DNA from: Gemmatimonadota bacterium
GTDB taxonomy: Bacteria; Gemmatimonadota; Gemmatimonadetes; Longimicrobiales; RSA9
DNA length: 14,582 nucleotides
Reading direction: 5' to 3'
NCBI GenBank assembly: GCA_016207445.1
Contig: JACQPS010000077.1
Location: forward strand, 1-14,582
Within the stretch, counting starts at the first letter, position 1, and every line of letters starts with the position of its first letter. Below the pieces are notes generated by a model. It had not been told where the DNA came from. It worked only from the letters and a program-made list of their open reading frames with translations, and did not search any database. The position numbers were made by a program, and so were the translations under genes. Shown in pieces: positions 6,049-13,125 of this stretch.

Positions 6049-6441
6049 CTAGACGCCGTAGCCCTCGCGCGGCGGGAGCAGCGCGGCAATGCGGTCGGCG
6101 AGGTTGTAGAGCCTCACGCCTACGTTGGCGTGCCCGACCTCGGCCGCGCACCCGATCGCCTCGACCAGCGCGTCCACGTCGGTCCAGGAGAAGCCGAACG
6201 GCTGGGCGTGCAGCGCCAGAGCGGCCAGAGCGTGGCGGTCGCGGCCCACCGCGACCGTGCCCGGCTCGACCGTCAGCTCCCGGTGGGCGGGTCCACCCAG
6301 GGCGGCATAGCGAGGCCGCTCGGCCGCGGACTGGTCCGGCCGCGCCTCCAGGGCGCGCCACTCGTCGTCGCTCAGGGGCGGGACCACGTTCTCGAGCTGG
6401 TCGGGGTCAACCCGCATCTCACGGGGCTGGTCGCGCATCAT
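6049..6441 (-). CDS. Hypothetical protein, soluble, about 130 residues
   Basis: I do not recognise this protein. It starts with two consecutive ATG codons (6441 and 6438), with a weak GAGGG upstream. It reads as a small soluble protein: an acidic N-terminal helix (DPDQLENVVPPLSDDEWRAL), a middle part rich in Ala/Arg, and a helical C-terminal half (DRHALAALALHAQ, SWTDVDALVEAIGCAAEVG, GVRLYNLADRIAALLPP). There is no signal peptide or membrane segment. G/C-rich third codon positions and the sensible amino-acid composition favour a real gene over the frames on the opposite strand. It converges with the reductase, with 32 bases between the stop codons. A short GGCGTC...GACGCC stem (6018-6043) in that gap has no T-run. 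Confidence 0.6.
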   Translation of the reverse strand: MMRDQPREMRVDPDQLENVVPPLSDDEWRALEARPDQSAAERPRYAALGGPAHRELTVEPGTVAVGRDRHALAALALHAQPFGFSWTDVDALVEAIGCAAEVGHANVGVRLYNLADRIAALLPPREGYGV

Positions 6442-6560
6442 CGCGGAACCCTCGAATCAGGAAGCCGAAGCTTCGTGGGCGGGTCGCCGGCTTCGCGCCG
6501 TCTGCCTGGGTGGGTGCAGCAGGCCGGGGGGCCGTCGTACGTCTTAGCTGTACTGTGGTG

Positions 6561-6574
6561 CCGCGGCGCCGCGG
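6561..6574. repeat. Perfect 14-bp G/C palindrome
   Basis: CCGCGGCGCCGCGG equals its own reverse complement. It lies in the 178-base gap between the hypothetical gene start (6441) and the tRNA terminator. It is most likely a chance result of high GC, though a protein-binding role is possible. Confidence 0.35.
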
Positions 6575-6619
6575 TCGTCAAGCGTGCCGTGCCCGGCCGC
6601 GGCAAAGGCCGCAGCTTCG

Positions 6620-6657
6620 AAAAACGTAGCCCCGCAAGCGTAATCACTCGCGGGGCT
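6620..6657 (-). terminator. Rho-independent terminator after tRNA-Val
   Basis: On the minus strand AGCCCCGC (complement of 6650-6657) pairs with GCGGGGCT (complement of 6628-6635). The transcript continues with ACG and five U (complement of 6620-6624). The 8-bp G/C stem 13 bases after the tRNA 3' end is a strong intrinsic terminator for the tRNA and any read-through from the che operon. Confidence 0.85.
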
Positions 6658-6670
6658 TGCGCTTATCTCA

Positions 6671-6745
6671 TGGGCGCTGCTGGGTTCGAACCAGCGACCT
6701 CTGCCTTGTAAGGGCAGCGCTCTGGACCAGCTGAGCTAAGCGCCC
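6671..6745 (-). tRNA. trnV: tRNA-Val (anticodon UAC)
   Basis: The 75-nt minus-strand gene folds into a complete cloverleaf. The acceptor is GGGCGCT/AGCGCCC with discriminator A, the D-arm is GCTC...GAGC, and the anticodon stem is CTGCC/GGCAG with loop CTTACAA. The variable loop is AGGTC and the T-arm is GCTGG-TTCGAAC-CCAGC. Anticodon TAC reads GUA-type valine codons. CCA is not encoded (TGA follows). Its 5' end lies one base after the stop codon of the small membrane-protein gene, so it is either processed from the operon transcript or has a promoter inside that gene. A terminator follows. Confidence 0.97.
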
Positions 6746-6746
6746 G

Positions 6747-6950
6747 CTAGAGGATGATGCCCAGAGGGATCAGCACGACGTACCCCAGCACGAGCAGGAG
6801 CGGCGCCGCAACCGTGGAGCCACGCGCCAGCAGCTGGTAGCCGGCTGCCACCGCGAGCAGGCCGAGCACGAGCAGCACGGCGTTGATGGGCGAGAACCGG
6901 AGGGACCCCCGCGGCGGAGCCGCGACAGCCCGGCCTTTCTGTACCTTCAT
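6747..6950 (-). CDS. Small two-helix membrane protein, DUF3098-like
   Basis: This 67-residue protein has a basic N-terminus (MKVQKGRAVAAPPRG). After RFSPIN come a first transmembrane helix (about 22-41, AVLLVLGLLAVAAGYQLLARGS) and a second one (about 49-66, APLLLVLGYVVLIPLGIIL). The G-Y-x-L-L-x-x-G-S turn followed by P-x-L-L-x-L-G-Y-V-x-x-I matches the small DUF3098 family as I remember it; no function is known for that family. ATG at 6950 has a GAG five bases upstream. A TTG at 6989 would overlap the peptidase stop and extend the protein by 13 residues, which seems less likely. It starts 35 bases downstream of the peptidase gene on the same strand and ends one base before tRNA-Val. Confidence 0.75.
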   Translation of the reverse strand: MKVQKGRAVAAPPRGSLRFSPINAVLLVLGLLAVAAGYQLLARGSTVAAPLLLVLGYVVLIPLGIIL

Positions 6951-6985
6951 ATCTCGGTGAAAGTTACCCAAAGAGGCGCGGCTGG

Positions 6986-8116
6986 TCAACGCTTCGCCCC
7001 GCCGGCGCCGCCCGGCGGCACGGCACCGGGCGCTGATCGTTCCTCAGCGCGCGTGCCATCCGCCGGGGGCGCCGCGCCGCTTCCCGGTTCACCCGCCCCC
7101 TGGCGCGGCTCCGGCTCCGGCGGCGGCTCCAACCAGTACGCCGGCGCGTCCGGCGGTTCTGTCGCCCGCAATTGTGCCAGCTTCGCGCGATCCCGCAGTC
7201 GGCGCCGGTGGAACAGCCAGAGCAGCAACAGCGCGGTCAGCGCCCAGAAAACCATCGAGTTGGACAAGAAATACAGCCACCCGTAGCGACGCCGCACCTC
7301 CCGTCGCCAGTCCTCCTCGAACTGCGACAGCGTGAGCCCGTACGTCTGCCGCAGCGCCGATTCCAGCGCTCCGCCTGCCCGCCACCGCTCCAGCAAGCGC
7401 CGGAGACCGTACTCCCCGCTCCGCTCCACCAGGAACGCCACCGCGCTGGCCGCCAGCAGGTACGCCACGCGCGCGTCCGGCGCGCCCGTCGGCCAGCCCA
7501 GCTCCAGCGAATCGAGCGGCGGCGCCCGCCGGAGCGCGAACGCGATGCGGAGCATCCACCCCGCCTCCCAATCCCACTCCCCGGCCGCCCAGCGGGCGTA
7601 TCCCTCGTCGAACCAGCGTGGCACCCGCGCGGGCGCCAGCCAGCGGTGCAGCGCCAGGTGTGCCAGCTCGTGCCGAAGCACGGCCGCCCGCTCATCGGGA
7701 GCATCGCGGAAGGTCGGGAGCACGACCACCCCCGCCGCCGGGAGCGCGGCACCGGCGCCCCATTCCGGGATGCGGCCGCCGGTCAGCGCATGGAAGCGGG
7801 CGGGATCTGGCGCCAGGACGATGCTGACATCCGGTCCCTGGCGCAGCACCCCGGGGGGCAGAGCGGGAAAGCGGGCGGCGGCTGCGGCGGCGAGGATGCG
7901 CGGGGCGAGGCGCGCGTGCTCCGGCCAGAACCGGACGGCGAGGTTGCCGTCGCGCAGCACCCGTGGCGGTGCCCCCGCGAGGAACGCGACACTGTCGCCG
8001 GGCAAGGTCTGCGGCGGGCCCGTGCCCGGGAGCATGAGCGCACCAGCAGACCGGGTCTGCGGCGCTCCGCTCAGGAGCACGAGCAGCACGGCCGCGGCGG
8101 CCGTGCGCCGGATCAT
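6986..8116 (-). CDS. Membrane-anchored zinc metallopeptidase, peptidase MA-like (gluzincin)
   Basis: The protein has 376 residues. A short signal sequence (1-24) is followed by an extracytoplasmic domain. That domain carries the zinc-binding HELAH at 149-153, with Glu150 catalytic, and the third ligand Glu171 in WFDEGYARW, the layout of 'peptidase MA' gluzincins. Upstream lies VVVLPTFRD, the typical edge strand. Helices at about 215-275 (VAYLLAASAVAFLVERSGEYGLRRLL, LSQFEEDW) complete the family pattern. A transmembrane helix follows at about 283-303 (FLSNSMVFWALTALLLLWLF). Then comes a cytoplasmic basic stretch and a Pro/Gly/Ala-rich tail of about 55 residues. The substrate is unknown. Its ATG overlaps the stop of the double-CheW gene as ATGA, with no Shine-Dalgarno, so translation is coupled to that gene. 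This makes it a genuine distal member of the chemosensory operon rather than a chance neighbour. Confidence 0.88.
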   Translation of the reverse strand: MIRRTAAAAVLLVLLSGAPQTRSAGALMLPGTGPPQTLPGDSVAFLAGAPPRVLRDGNLAVRFWPEHARLAPRILAAAAAARFPALPPGVLRQGPDVSIVLAPDPARFHALTGGRIPEWGAGAALPAAGVVVLPTFRDAPDERAAVLRHELAHLALHRWLAPARVPRWFDEGYARWAAGEWDWEAGWMLRIAFALRRAPPLDSLELGWPTGAPDARVAYLLAASAVAFLVERSGEYGLRRLLERWRAGGALESALRQTYGLTLSQFEEDWRREVRRRYGWLYFLSNSMVFWALTALLLLWLFHRRRLRDRAKLAQLRATEPPDAPAYWLEPPPEPEPRQGAGEPGSGAAPPADGTRAEERSAPGAVPPGGAGGAKR

Positions 8117-9090
8117 GGTTTCTTGCGCGGGCGACCCTTGCGGGGCGACTCGGCGGCGGCTCCCGCCAGCACGGGTTCTGCGCTGGCCGCGCCCGCCAGC
8201 GCCAACCGCTCGCGCGTCGTGAGCACGCGCTCCATGCGCAACACGAGGATGAGGCGCTGGTCGAGGCGAGCGATCCCCTGCAGGTACTCGGCGGCCAGGC
8301 CACGGAAATATTCCGGTGGAGGGGCGATGGCGGTCGCGGGCAGGCGCAGGACTTCGCGGACGGCGTCGACGACCAGGCCGATGCGCTCCTCCTCGAGCGA
8401 CACGATGACGATGCGAGTATCGGGGCCGGTGTCGCGCGTCGGCAGCTCGAAGCGGACGCGCAGGTCGATCAGGGGGACGACGGCACCGCGAACCTCGAGC
8501 ACGCCGTCAATGAAGCGCGGCGCCTTGGGCAGGACGGTGGGTGTGCGGTAGGGCAGGACTTCGTGCACGTTCGAGACGTCCAGCCCGAACTCCTCGGCGC
8601 CCAGGCGGAAGACGACGATGGAGCGCAGCGGCACGGAACCGGTCGCGTGCATTCGGGAATCCTCCTCCCAGCCGGCAGGGAGGCCGGCGCTGAAGAGCTG
8701 GTCCGGATCGACAAAGGTGATCGGGCCGTCGTCGTCCAAGATAACGGGGAATCTGTCGGGGCGGTCGCTGGTGGCCTCCGCGCCGGCTGGGCCGGTCTCG
8801 CGGATTCCGAGCACGGCATCGGCGAGCAGGGCGAACCGAACCCCTCCGCGGCGGCAGGCCAGTGCCACGGCGTGGCCGCCCGAGCCGGCCGGAACGCCCA
8901 GCAGCGGCGCCGGGTCGACGGCGGGCACCCAATCCCCGCGGTGGCGGAGCACGCCGCGCACGTGCGCGGGCAGCCCCGGCAGGGTCTGCACGGCCACCCG
9001 GTCCACGACCTCGTCCACGGCGGCGGCCGGCAGAGCGAAGCGCTCGCGGCCGACGCGGAACAGCACGAGGCGACCCGCGCTCGCGCTCAT
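8113..9090 (-). CDS. cheW: Tandem CheW-domain coupling protein with AT-hook-like C-terminus
   Basis: The protein has 325 residues and two CheW folds. The first (about 7-105) reads LVLFRVGRERFALPAAAVDEVVDRV, then PGLPAHVRGVLRHRGDWVPAVD. The second (about 160-300) reads IVVFRLGAEEFGLDVSNVHEVLPY, then GVLEVRGAVVPLIDLR, then IGLVVDAVREVLRL. CheW domains link receptors to CheA in chemosensory arrays; a double version could bridge array units or link two receptors. The second domain is closer to consensus. The last 11 residues, SPRKGRPRKKP, resemble an AT-hook (basic residues around GRP) and follow an Ala-rich flexible linker. ATG at 9090 overlaps the cheB stop as ATGA. AGAGG five bases upstream favours it over a GTG at 9096. 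It is followed by the coupled peptidase gene. Confidence 0.93.
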   Translation of the reverse strand: MSASAGRLVLFRVGRERFALPAAAVDEVVDRVAVQTLPGLPAHVRGVLRHRGDWVPAVDPAPLLGVPAGSGGHAVALACRRGGVRFALLADAVLGIRETGPAGAEATSDRPDRFPVILDDDGPITFVDPDQLFSAGLPAGWEEDSRMHATGSVPLRSIVVFRLGAEEFGLDVSNVHEVLPYRTPTVLPKAPRFIDGVLEVRGAVVPLIDLRVRFELPTRDTGPDTRIVIVSLEEERIGLVVDAVREVLRLPATAIAPPPEYFRGLAAEYLQGIARLDQRLILVLRMERVLTTRERLALAGAASAEPVLAGAAAESPRKGRPRKKP

Positions 9091-10193
9091 GCCCACCTCT
9101 TGCGGACCAATTCCTGTACGCGCTCGGCCAGCGCGGATGCGATCCGCTCAAGCGGCAGCACGGCGCGCGCGTAGGGCGCGGCGCTGCGCGGCATGCCGAA
9201 GAGCGCGGACGTCGGCCGGTCCTGCACCGCGGTCCAGCCGCCGACCTCGCGGATCGCGCGTAGCCCCCGGGTGCCATCGCGGCCCATCCCCGTGAGCACC
9301 ACGCCGAGGCTGCGCGGGCCGCACGTCTGGGCCACGGCTCGGAAGCAGACGTCGGCAGCGGGACGGACGCCCCAGACCGGCTCGGAATCCTCAAGCGCGA
9401 AGACGAGCTCACCGGACGCACGCTTCAGCACCAGGTGCCGGCCGCCCGGCGCAATGTAGACGCGCCCGCCGCGCACCGGCGCGCCGTCTTCCGCCTCATC
9501 GACCGGGAGCGCGCTGCTCACATGCAGCCGCTCGGCCAGCATACTCGTGAAGCGCGCGGGCATGTGCTGCACGACCACGACCGCCGCCGCGAGCCCCGCG
9601 GGCAGACGCGGCACCAGCTCCATGAGCGCGCGCGGCCCGCCCGTCGATGCGGCAATCGCCACCAGGCACTCGGCCAGCTCGGCGCGCCGGCCCGCGCGGC
9701 CGCGCCGGCTCGCGCCGCGCCGCCCCCCGCCGCCGGGCTCGCGCGTCAGATTGCTCAACTCGGCCCGGGCGGCGACGCGCAGCGCGGCGATCAGCTGCGT
9801 GCGCAGCTCGGCCGCACCCTCGCGGCTGTCGCCCGCCGGCTTGAGCACGAAATCGACGGCGCCGCGCTCCAATGCCTCGAGCGTCATGCCCGCGCCGGCA
9901 CGGCCATGAGCGGACAGGATGACGACCGGGCGCGGCGCCTCGCTCATGATGTAGCCGAGCGTGTCGAGCCCACCCAGGTCCGGCATCTCCAGGTCGAGCG
10001 TCACGAGATCGGGGTCGAGCTCGTGCACCAGTCGGATGGCCTCGTACCCCGTGCGCGCCTGGCCGATCACGCGAAACGCGCCCGACCCATCGATGAGATC
10101 GGTGACGAGCTCGCGCATGAGCGTGCTGTCCTCGACCACCAGGACTCCCGGCAGCCGCTTGGACCGCGTGCGCCCCGTCTTAGAGGACGACAT
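9087..10193 (-). CDS. cheB: Chemotaxis response regulator protein-glutamate methylesterase CheB
   Basis: The protein has 368 residues. The N-terminal receiver domain (about 14-130) contains the acidic pair in VVEDS, the phospho-acceptor Asp67 in LVTLDLEMPDLGG, the Ser/Thr position in VVILSAHG and the Lys in VLKPAG. A basic Gly/Arg-rich linker (about 150-172) leads to the methylesterase domain. Its triad is Ser183 (AASTGGP), His210 (VQHMP) and Asp306 (GMGRDG). The His-Asp spacing of 96 equals that of enteric CheB. GMPRSAA near the end is also characteristic. It demethylates and deamidates receptor glutamates when phosphorylated by CheA, opposing CheR. The ATG at 10193 overlaps the end of cheD by 14 nt without a clear Shine-Dalgarno, so translation is probably coupled. 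Frame upstream of this ATG lies over cheD and is not coding. Confidence 0.97.
   Translation of the reverse strand: MSSSKTGRTRSKRLPGVLVVEDSTLMRELVTDLIDGSGAFRVIGQARTGYEAIRLVHELDPDLVTLDLEMPDLGGLDTLGYIMSEAPRPVVILSAHGRAGAGMTLEALERGAVDFVLKPAGDSREGAAELRTQLIAALRVAARAELSNLTREPGGGGRRGASRRGRAGRRAELAECLVAIAASTGGPRALMELVPRLPAGLAAAVVVVQHMPARFTSMLAERLHVSSALPVDEAEDGAPVRGGRVYIAPGGRHLVLKRASGELVFALEDSEPVWGVRPAADVCFRAVAQTCGPRSLGVVLTGMGRDGTRGLRAIREVGGWTAVQDRPTSALFGMPRSAAPYARAVLPLERIASALAERVQELVRKRWA
9094..9101 (-). promoter_or_regulatory. Ribosome binding site of the double-CheW gene
   Basis: AAGAGGTG on the minus strand lies just before the ATG at 9090, inside the end of cheB. It decides between ATG 9090 and the overlapping GTG 9096 in favour of the former. 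Confidence 0.6.
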
Positions 10194-10668
10194 CGGGGAA
10201 CAGCACGGAACTGACGACCAGGCGGCCGTCGTCCAGGTGGAAGTAGATGGAGCGGCCGTGGGATCCACCCACGTCCTCTCCCGTGACCTGCACCGAGACC
10301 CGCTCGAGCGCGGCACGGGCGGCCGAGACGTTGCGCATGCCCAGGGTCCGACCGCCGTCGCTGAGCAGGCTCTCGAACATGGAGGCACCGCCGGCGAGGC
10401 GGGCGAACATGCGGGCTCGCCGCGCGCCCTCCTCCTCCATCAGCCGCAGGAGCCCGGCCACCGCGGTCGATGCGAAGCGCCCGGGCGGGGCGTTCTCGCG
10501 CCCGTTCGACGGATCCGGCAGCAGCACATGCGCGAGCCCGCCCAGACGGGCTTCCCGGTCGTAGAGGGCAATGGCCACGCAGGAGCCGACACCCACGGTG
10601 ACCAGCGTCGCGCCGGCCCCGGCAATCTTCAGGTCTCCGACCTTGACGACGACGCGCCCCGCGCTCAT
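10180..10668 (-). CDS. cheD: Chemoreceptor glutamine deamidase CheD
   Basis: The 162-residue protein covers the complete CheD fold. Catalytic residues are Cys30 in TVGVGSCVAIALYD, His47 in GLAHVLLP and Thr24. Cys-His (17) and Thr-Cys (6) spacings equal those of Thermotoga CheD (Cys27, His44, Thr21, from memory). Other family elements are ASTAVAGLL, ARLAGGASMF, IGxRN-type 'LGMRNVSAARAALE', and the C-terminal GGSHGRSIYFHLDDGRLVV. CheD deamidates receptor glutamines to create methylation sites and in some bacteria interacts with CheC. No cheC is seen. The ATG at 10668 overlaps the cheR stop as ATGA. The long open frame upstream of it lies over cheR and is a shadow. It sits between cheR and cheB, making a complete receptor-modification cassette. 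Confidence 0.96.
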   Translation of the reverse strand: MSAGRVVVKVGDLKIAGAGATLVTVGVGSCVAIALYDREARLGGLAHVLLPDPSNGRENAPPGRFASTAVAGLLRLMEEEGARRARMFARLAGGASMFESLLSDGGRTLGMRNVSAARAALERVSVQVTGEDVGGSHGRSIYFHLDDGRLVVSSVLFPDVVL

Positions 10669-11516
10669 ATGCGCTGGTAGATCCGTTCGCGGGGCGCGAC
10701 CACCCGAAACCAGCTCCCCGCCCTGCCGTAGAGCGTCTCGACCTTCCCCAGCACCAGGTATCCCCCCGGTACGAGCGCGTGGCGAAACCGCGTGAAGAGG
10801 TTCTCCTGCATCTCCCGCTCGAAGTAGATGATCACGTTTCGGCACACGATCAGGTGCTTCGGCTCGCGCAGCGGCTCGGTCAAGAGATCCGCCTCCTCGA
10901 AGCGCACGAGGCGCCGAGCCGCCGGGGGCACCCGGTTCCTGCGAGGGCCCTCCAACCACCGGTCGCGCAACGCCGCGGGCATCTCACTGAAGGCGCTGCC
11001 GGGGTACTCGCCTTGCCGGGCGATCTCCAGCGATTGCCGGTCGATGTCGGTCGCCAGCACCTCGCAGCGCTTGAGCCGCGCCTCCAGCCGGTGTGCCCGC
11101 GCGTACTCCAGCAGCAGGATCGCCAGCGAGTAGGCCTCTTCCCCCGCGGCCGCTCCCGCGCTCCACAGCCGGACCGTCGTGCCTCGCACCGCGAACAGGG
11201 AGGGGACGACGTGCGTGCACAGCGCGTCCCAGACCTCCGGATTGCGAAAGAACTTGCTCGTGTTGATGGTCAGCGCGGCGAGCAGGCGGTCGTACTCGCC
11301 CGGATCGCTCTGGAGCAGCGTCGCGTAATCGGCATAGCGGTGGATCCCGCGCGCGCGCATGCGCACGGCCAGCCGGCGGCGCAGGCATTTCTCCTTGTAG
11401 CCGTGACAGTAGAAGCCCGCGCGCTGCACGATCTGCTCCTTGAGCGCCTGCAGCTCCCGGGCGTCCGCCTCCCCGAGCTCGCCCTGCGCCAGTGGCGTCA
11501 CCTCAGGCGGGGGCAT
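10665..11516 (-). CDS. cheR: Chemotaxis protein methyltransferase CheR
   Basis: The protein has 283 residues. The N-terminal helical domain (about 10-80) is followed by the signature LTINTSKFFRNPE (83-95). The SAM-binding loop is LWSAGAAAGEEAYSLAI (117-133), then CEVLATDIDRQSLEIAR. The C-terminal signature is HLIVCRNVIIYFE and the fold ends VPGGYLVLGKVETLYG. It transfers methyl groups from S-adenosylmethionine to receptor glutamates in the cytosol. There is no TPR extension on CheR itself; the preceding gene encodes a separate TPR protein. The start at 11516 is chosen because GAGGTGG lies six bases upstream. The ATG at 11534 would place that site inside the gene. The start overlaps the stop of the TPR gene by 14 nt, which implies translational coupling. 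Confidence 0.96.
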   Translation of the reverse strand: MPPPEVTPLAQGELGEADARELQALKEQIVQRAGFYCHGYKEKCLRRRLAVRMRARGIHRYADYATLLQSDPGEYDRLLAALTINTSKFFRNPEVWDALCTHVVPSLFAVRGTTVRLWSAGAAAGEEAYSLAILLLEYARAHRLEARLKRCEVLATDIDRQSLEIARQGEYPGSAFSEMPAALRDRWLEGPRRNRVPPAARRLVRFEEADLLTEPLREPKHLIVCRNVIIYFEREMQENLFTRFRHALVPGGYLVLGKVETLYGRAGSWFRVVAPRERIYQRI

Positions 11517-13122
11517 GCGAGACCACCTCGACATTGTTGCGCACGACCTCGTTGTTGGGGTTCAGCTCGAGCGCTTTCCGCCAGCAGCGCAAAGCCTGCT
11601 CGCGATCCTGCCGCCGGTAGTACAGGTTGCCCATCTTGGCGTAGACGTCATCGCCCAGCTCGGGTGCGAGCTCGATCGCACGCTGATAGCTGTCCCGGGC
11701 CTCGTCGTGCTCTCCGCGCCGGTAGGCGATGTCGCCGAGATTCTTCTGCGCCTGCGCCAGATTCGGGTCTTCCTCCGCCGCCTGGCGGTAGAAGCGCTCG
11801 GCCCCGTCCAGATCGCCCTGCCGCTCCGCCAGCGTGCCGGCCAGGAGAAGAAGCGGTGCCGACGCGGGGTACGTCTTGAGCCCCTCCAGCAGCACGCTGC
11901 GCGCCTGCTCCGGGTTGCCTGCCAGCGCCGCCGCGAGCGCGGCGCGATCGTAGTAGAGCGCGCACGGCGTCTCCGCTCCCAGCCGTCGGCGGTAGTCGGC
12001 GAGCTGCGCCGTGGCCGTCGCGAGCTCGCCGCCCGCGAGCTGAAGCTCGGCGCGGGCGAGCGCAACCGCCGGCGTACCGGGCTGCAGCGTCTCCGCCTCC
12101 TCCAGGACGAGGAGCGCATCCGCGCGGCGGCCGAGGCGGCCGAGCGCGTGCGCGAGATTCACGAAGGCCGCGTAGCGGGGGCCTCCGTCCATAAGCAGGT
12201 CCTTGAGCCCGCGCACCGCTTCGCGGTAGCGGCCAGCGCGCAGGTCGAGGAGAGTCAGATGGAACCGCCCCGGCAGATCGTCGGGCTCGAGCCCGAGCGC
12301 GTGCCGGAGCTCGCGCTCCGCATCCTCGAGCATGCCCGCACGATAGAAGGCGACGCCCAGGTTGCGGTACTCGGCGGCTTCGCTCTCCCGGCTGCGCGCG
12401 CTCGCACTGGCGCGGCGGCCGACCTGGTGGGCGAAGCCGGCCTGGATCAAGCCATACAGCGCCTTGCCGACCTCGAACTCGCCGAGCCCGGTGTGATCCG
12501 CCAGGTCCTGGACGGTACGCGAGCCGTCGAGCAGAGGCATCAGCTTCTTCTGCTCCTGCGTGAGCTCGACCCCAGCGGCTTTCACCTGCTGCGGGTCGAC
12601 CGCGAAGATCAAATCGAAAGACGGGATTTTCTTGTCGATCAGGCTCCATTCGTCGACTCGCCGGGCACCCTCGAGCAGCAGGCTCTCCGGATTGATCGAG
12701 AGCAGAACCTCGCTCGACTCCGGCTCCTGGTCCACCTCGAAGTAGAAGCTGCCGCGCGACCAGGTGAAGAGATAGTAGACGGCCTCCTCGATCTGCAGGC
12801 GGATGTATTTCTGTAGTTGCTCGGACGTGATGACGCCCTGGTCGACCAGGATCTCCCCCAGCCGCCGGTCCGGCTCGTGCGCCTGCCGCTCCAGCACGGC
12901 ACGCAGCTGGTCCGGCACGAGCAGGCCATCGCGCAGGAGCAGGTCGCCCAGGCGGTCGCGCCGGTTCACGATCGTGGCATACGTGATGCGGCCGCGATCG
13001 AAAAAGATCTGGCCGAAGCGCGAGCGGTCGGTCACGGACAGGCAACCGGTCTTCTGCCCCATCGCGAGCAGCTGACACACGTCGGCCAGGCTGGCTTCCT
13101 TGAGACTGCCCTTGAGTGCCAT
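11503..13122 (-). CDS. PATAN/DUF4388-domain protein with TPR repeats
   Basis: The protein has 539 residues. Residues 1-55 (MALKGSLKEASLADVCQLLAMGQKTGCLSV, then GQIFFDRGRITYAT) begin a PATAN/DUF4388 domain. Residues 56-115 form two helical repeats, RLGDLLLRDGLLVPDQL and RLGEILVDQGVITSEQL, like the N-terminal MshEN/GspE-type modules; they appear inserted into the PATAN fold, which closes with EEAVYYLFTWSRGSFYFE. A winged-helix-like part follows (about 187-235, LLDGSRTVQDLADHTGLGEFEV). Seven or so TPRs (about 250-530) end with the consensus NLGDIAYRRGEHDEARDSYQ and MGNLYYRRQDREQALRCWRKALELNP. PATAN proteins are known from type IV pilus and chemosensory signalling, including cyanobacterial PatA-like regulators. 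It is probably a cytosolic scaffold or adaptor. It starts 3 nt after the AAA+ gene and overlaps cheR by 14 nt. Confidence 0.9.
   Translation of the reverse strand: MALKGSLKEASLADVCQLLAMGQKTGCLSVTDRSRFGQIFFDRGRITYATIVNRRDRLGDLLLRDGLLVPDQLRAVLERQAHEPDRRLGEILVDQGVITSEQLQKYIRLQIEEAVYYLFTWSRGSFYFEVDQEPESSEVLLSINPESLLLEGARRVDEWSLIDKKIPSFDLIFAVDPQQVKAAGVELTQEQKKLMPLLDGSRTVQDLADHTGLGEFEVGKALYGLIQAGFAHQVGRRASASARSRESEAAEYRNLGVAFYRAGMLEDAERELRHALGLEPDDLPGRFHLTLLDLRAGRYREAVRGLKDLLMDGGPRYAAFVNLAHALGRLGRRADALLVLEEAETLQPGTPAVALARAELQLAGGELATATAQLADYRRRLGAETPCALYYDRAALAAALAGNPEQARSVLLEGLKTYPASAPLLLLAGTLAERQGDLDGAERFYRQAAEEDPNLAQAQKNLGDIAYRRGEHDEARDSYQRAIELAPELGDDVYAKMGNLYYRRQDREQALRCWRKALELNPNNEVVRNNVEVVSHAPA
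11523..11529 (-). promoter_or_regulatory. Ribosome binding site that fixes the cheR start
   Basis: GAGGTGG on the minus strand, inside the end of the TPR gene, is spaced six bases from the ATG at 11516. This supports that ATG over the one at 11534. Confidence 0.65.
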
Positions 13123-13125
13123 GCC

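Noticed and set aside
5192..6361. Minus-strand open frame opposite the dienoyl-CoA reductase
   Set aside because: Composition is Arg/Gly/Ala shadow-like; the plus strand carries a complete SDR protein.
6461..6494. GAAGCCG/CGGCTTC inverted repeat upstream of the hypothetical gene
   Set aside because: Seven-base arms with a 20-base spacer in GC-rich DNA are plausible by chance, and no other signal supports a site.
6671..6745. tRNA-Val as an integration (att) site for a mobile element
   Set aside because: No integrase and no repeat of the tRNA 3' end elsewhere in the window.
10669..10959. N-terminal extension of CheD
   Set aside because: It overlaps cheR in another frame; CheD homology begins at the ATG at 10668.
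11120..11165. CheR SAM loop GAAAGEEAYS differing from the common GCSTGEEPYS
   Set aside because: Enteric CheR also has Ala-rich versions of this loop, so it does not indicate loss of activity.
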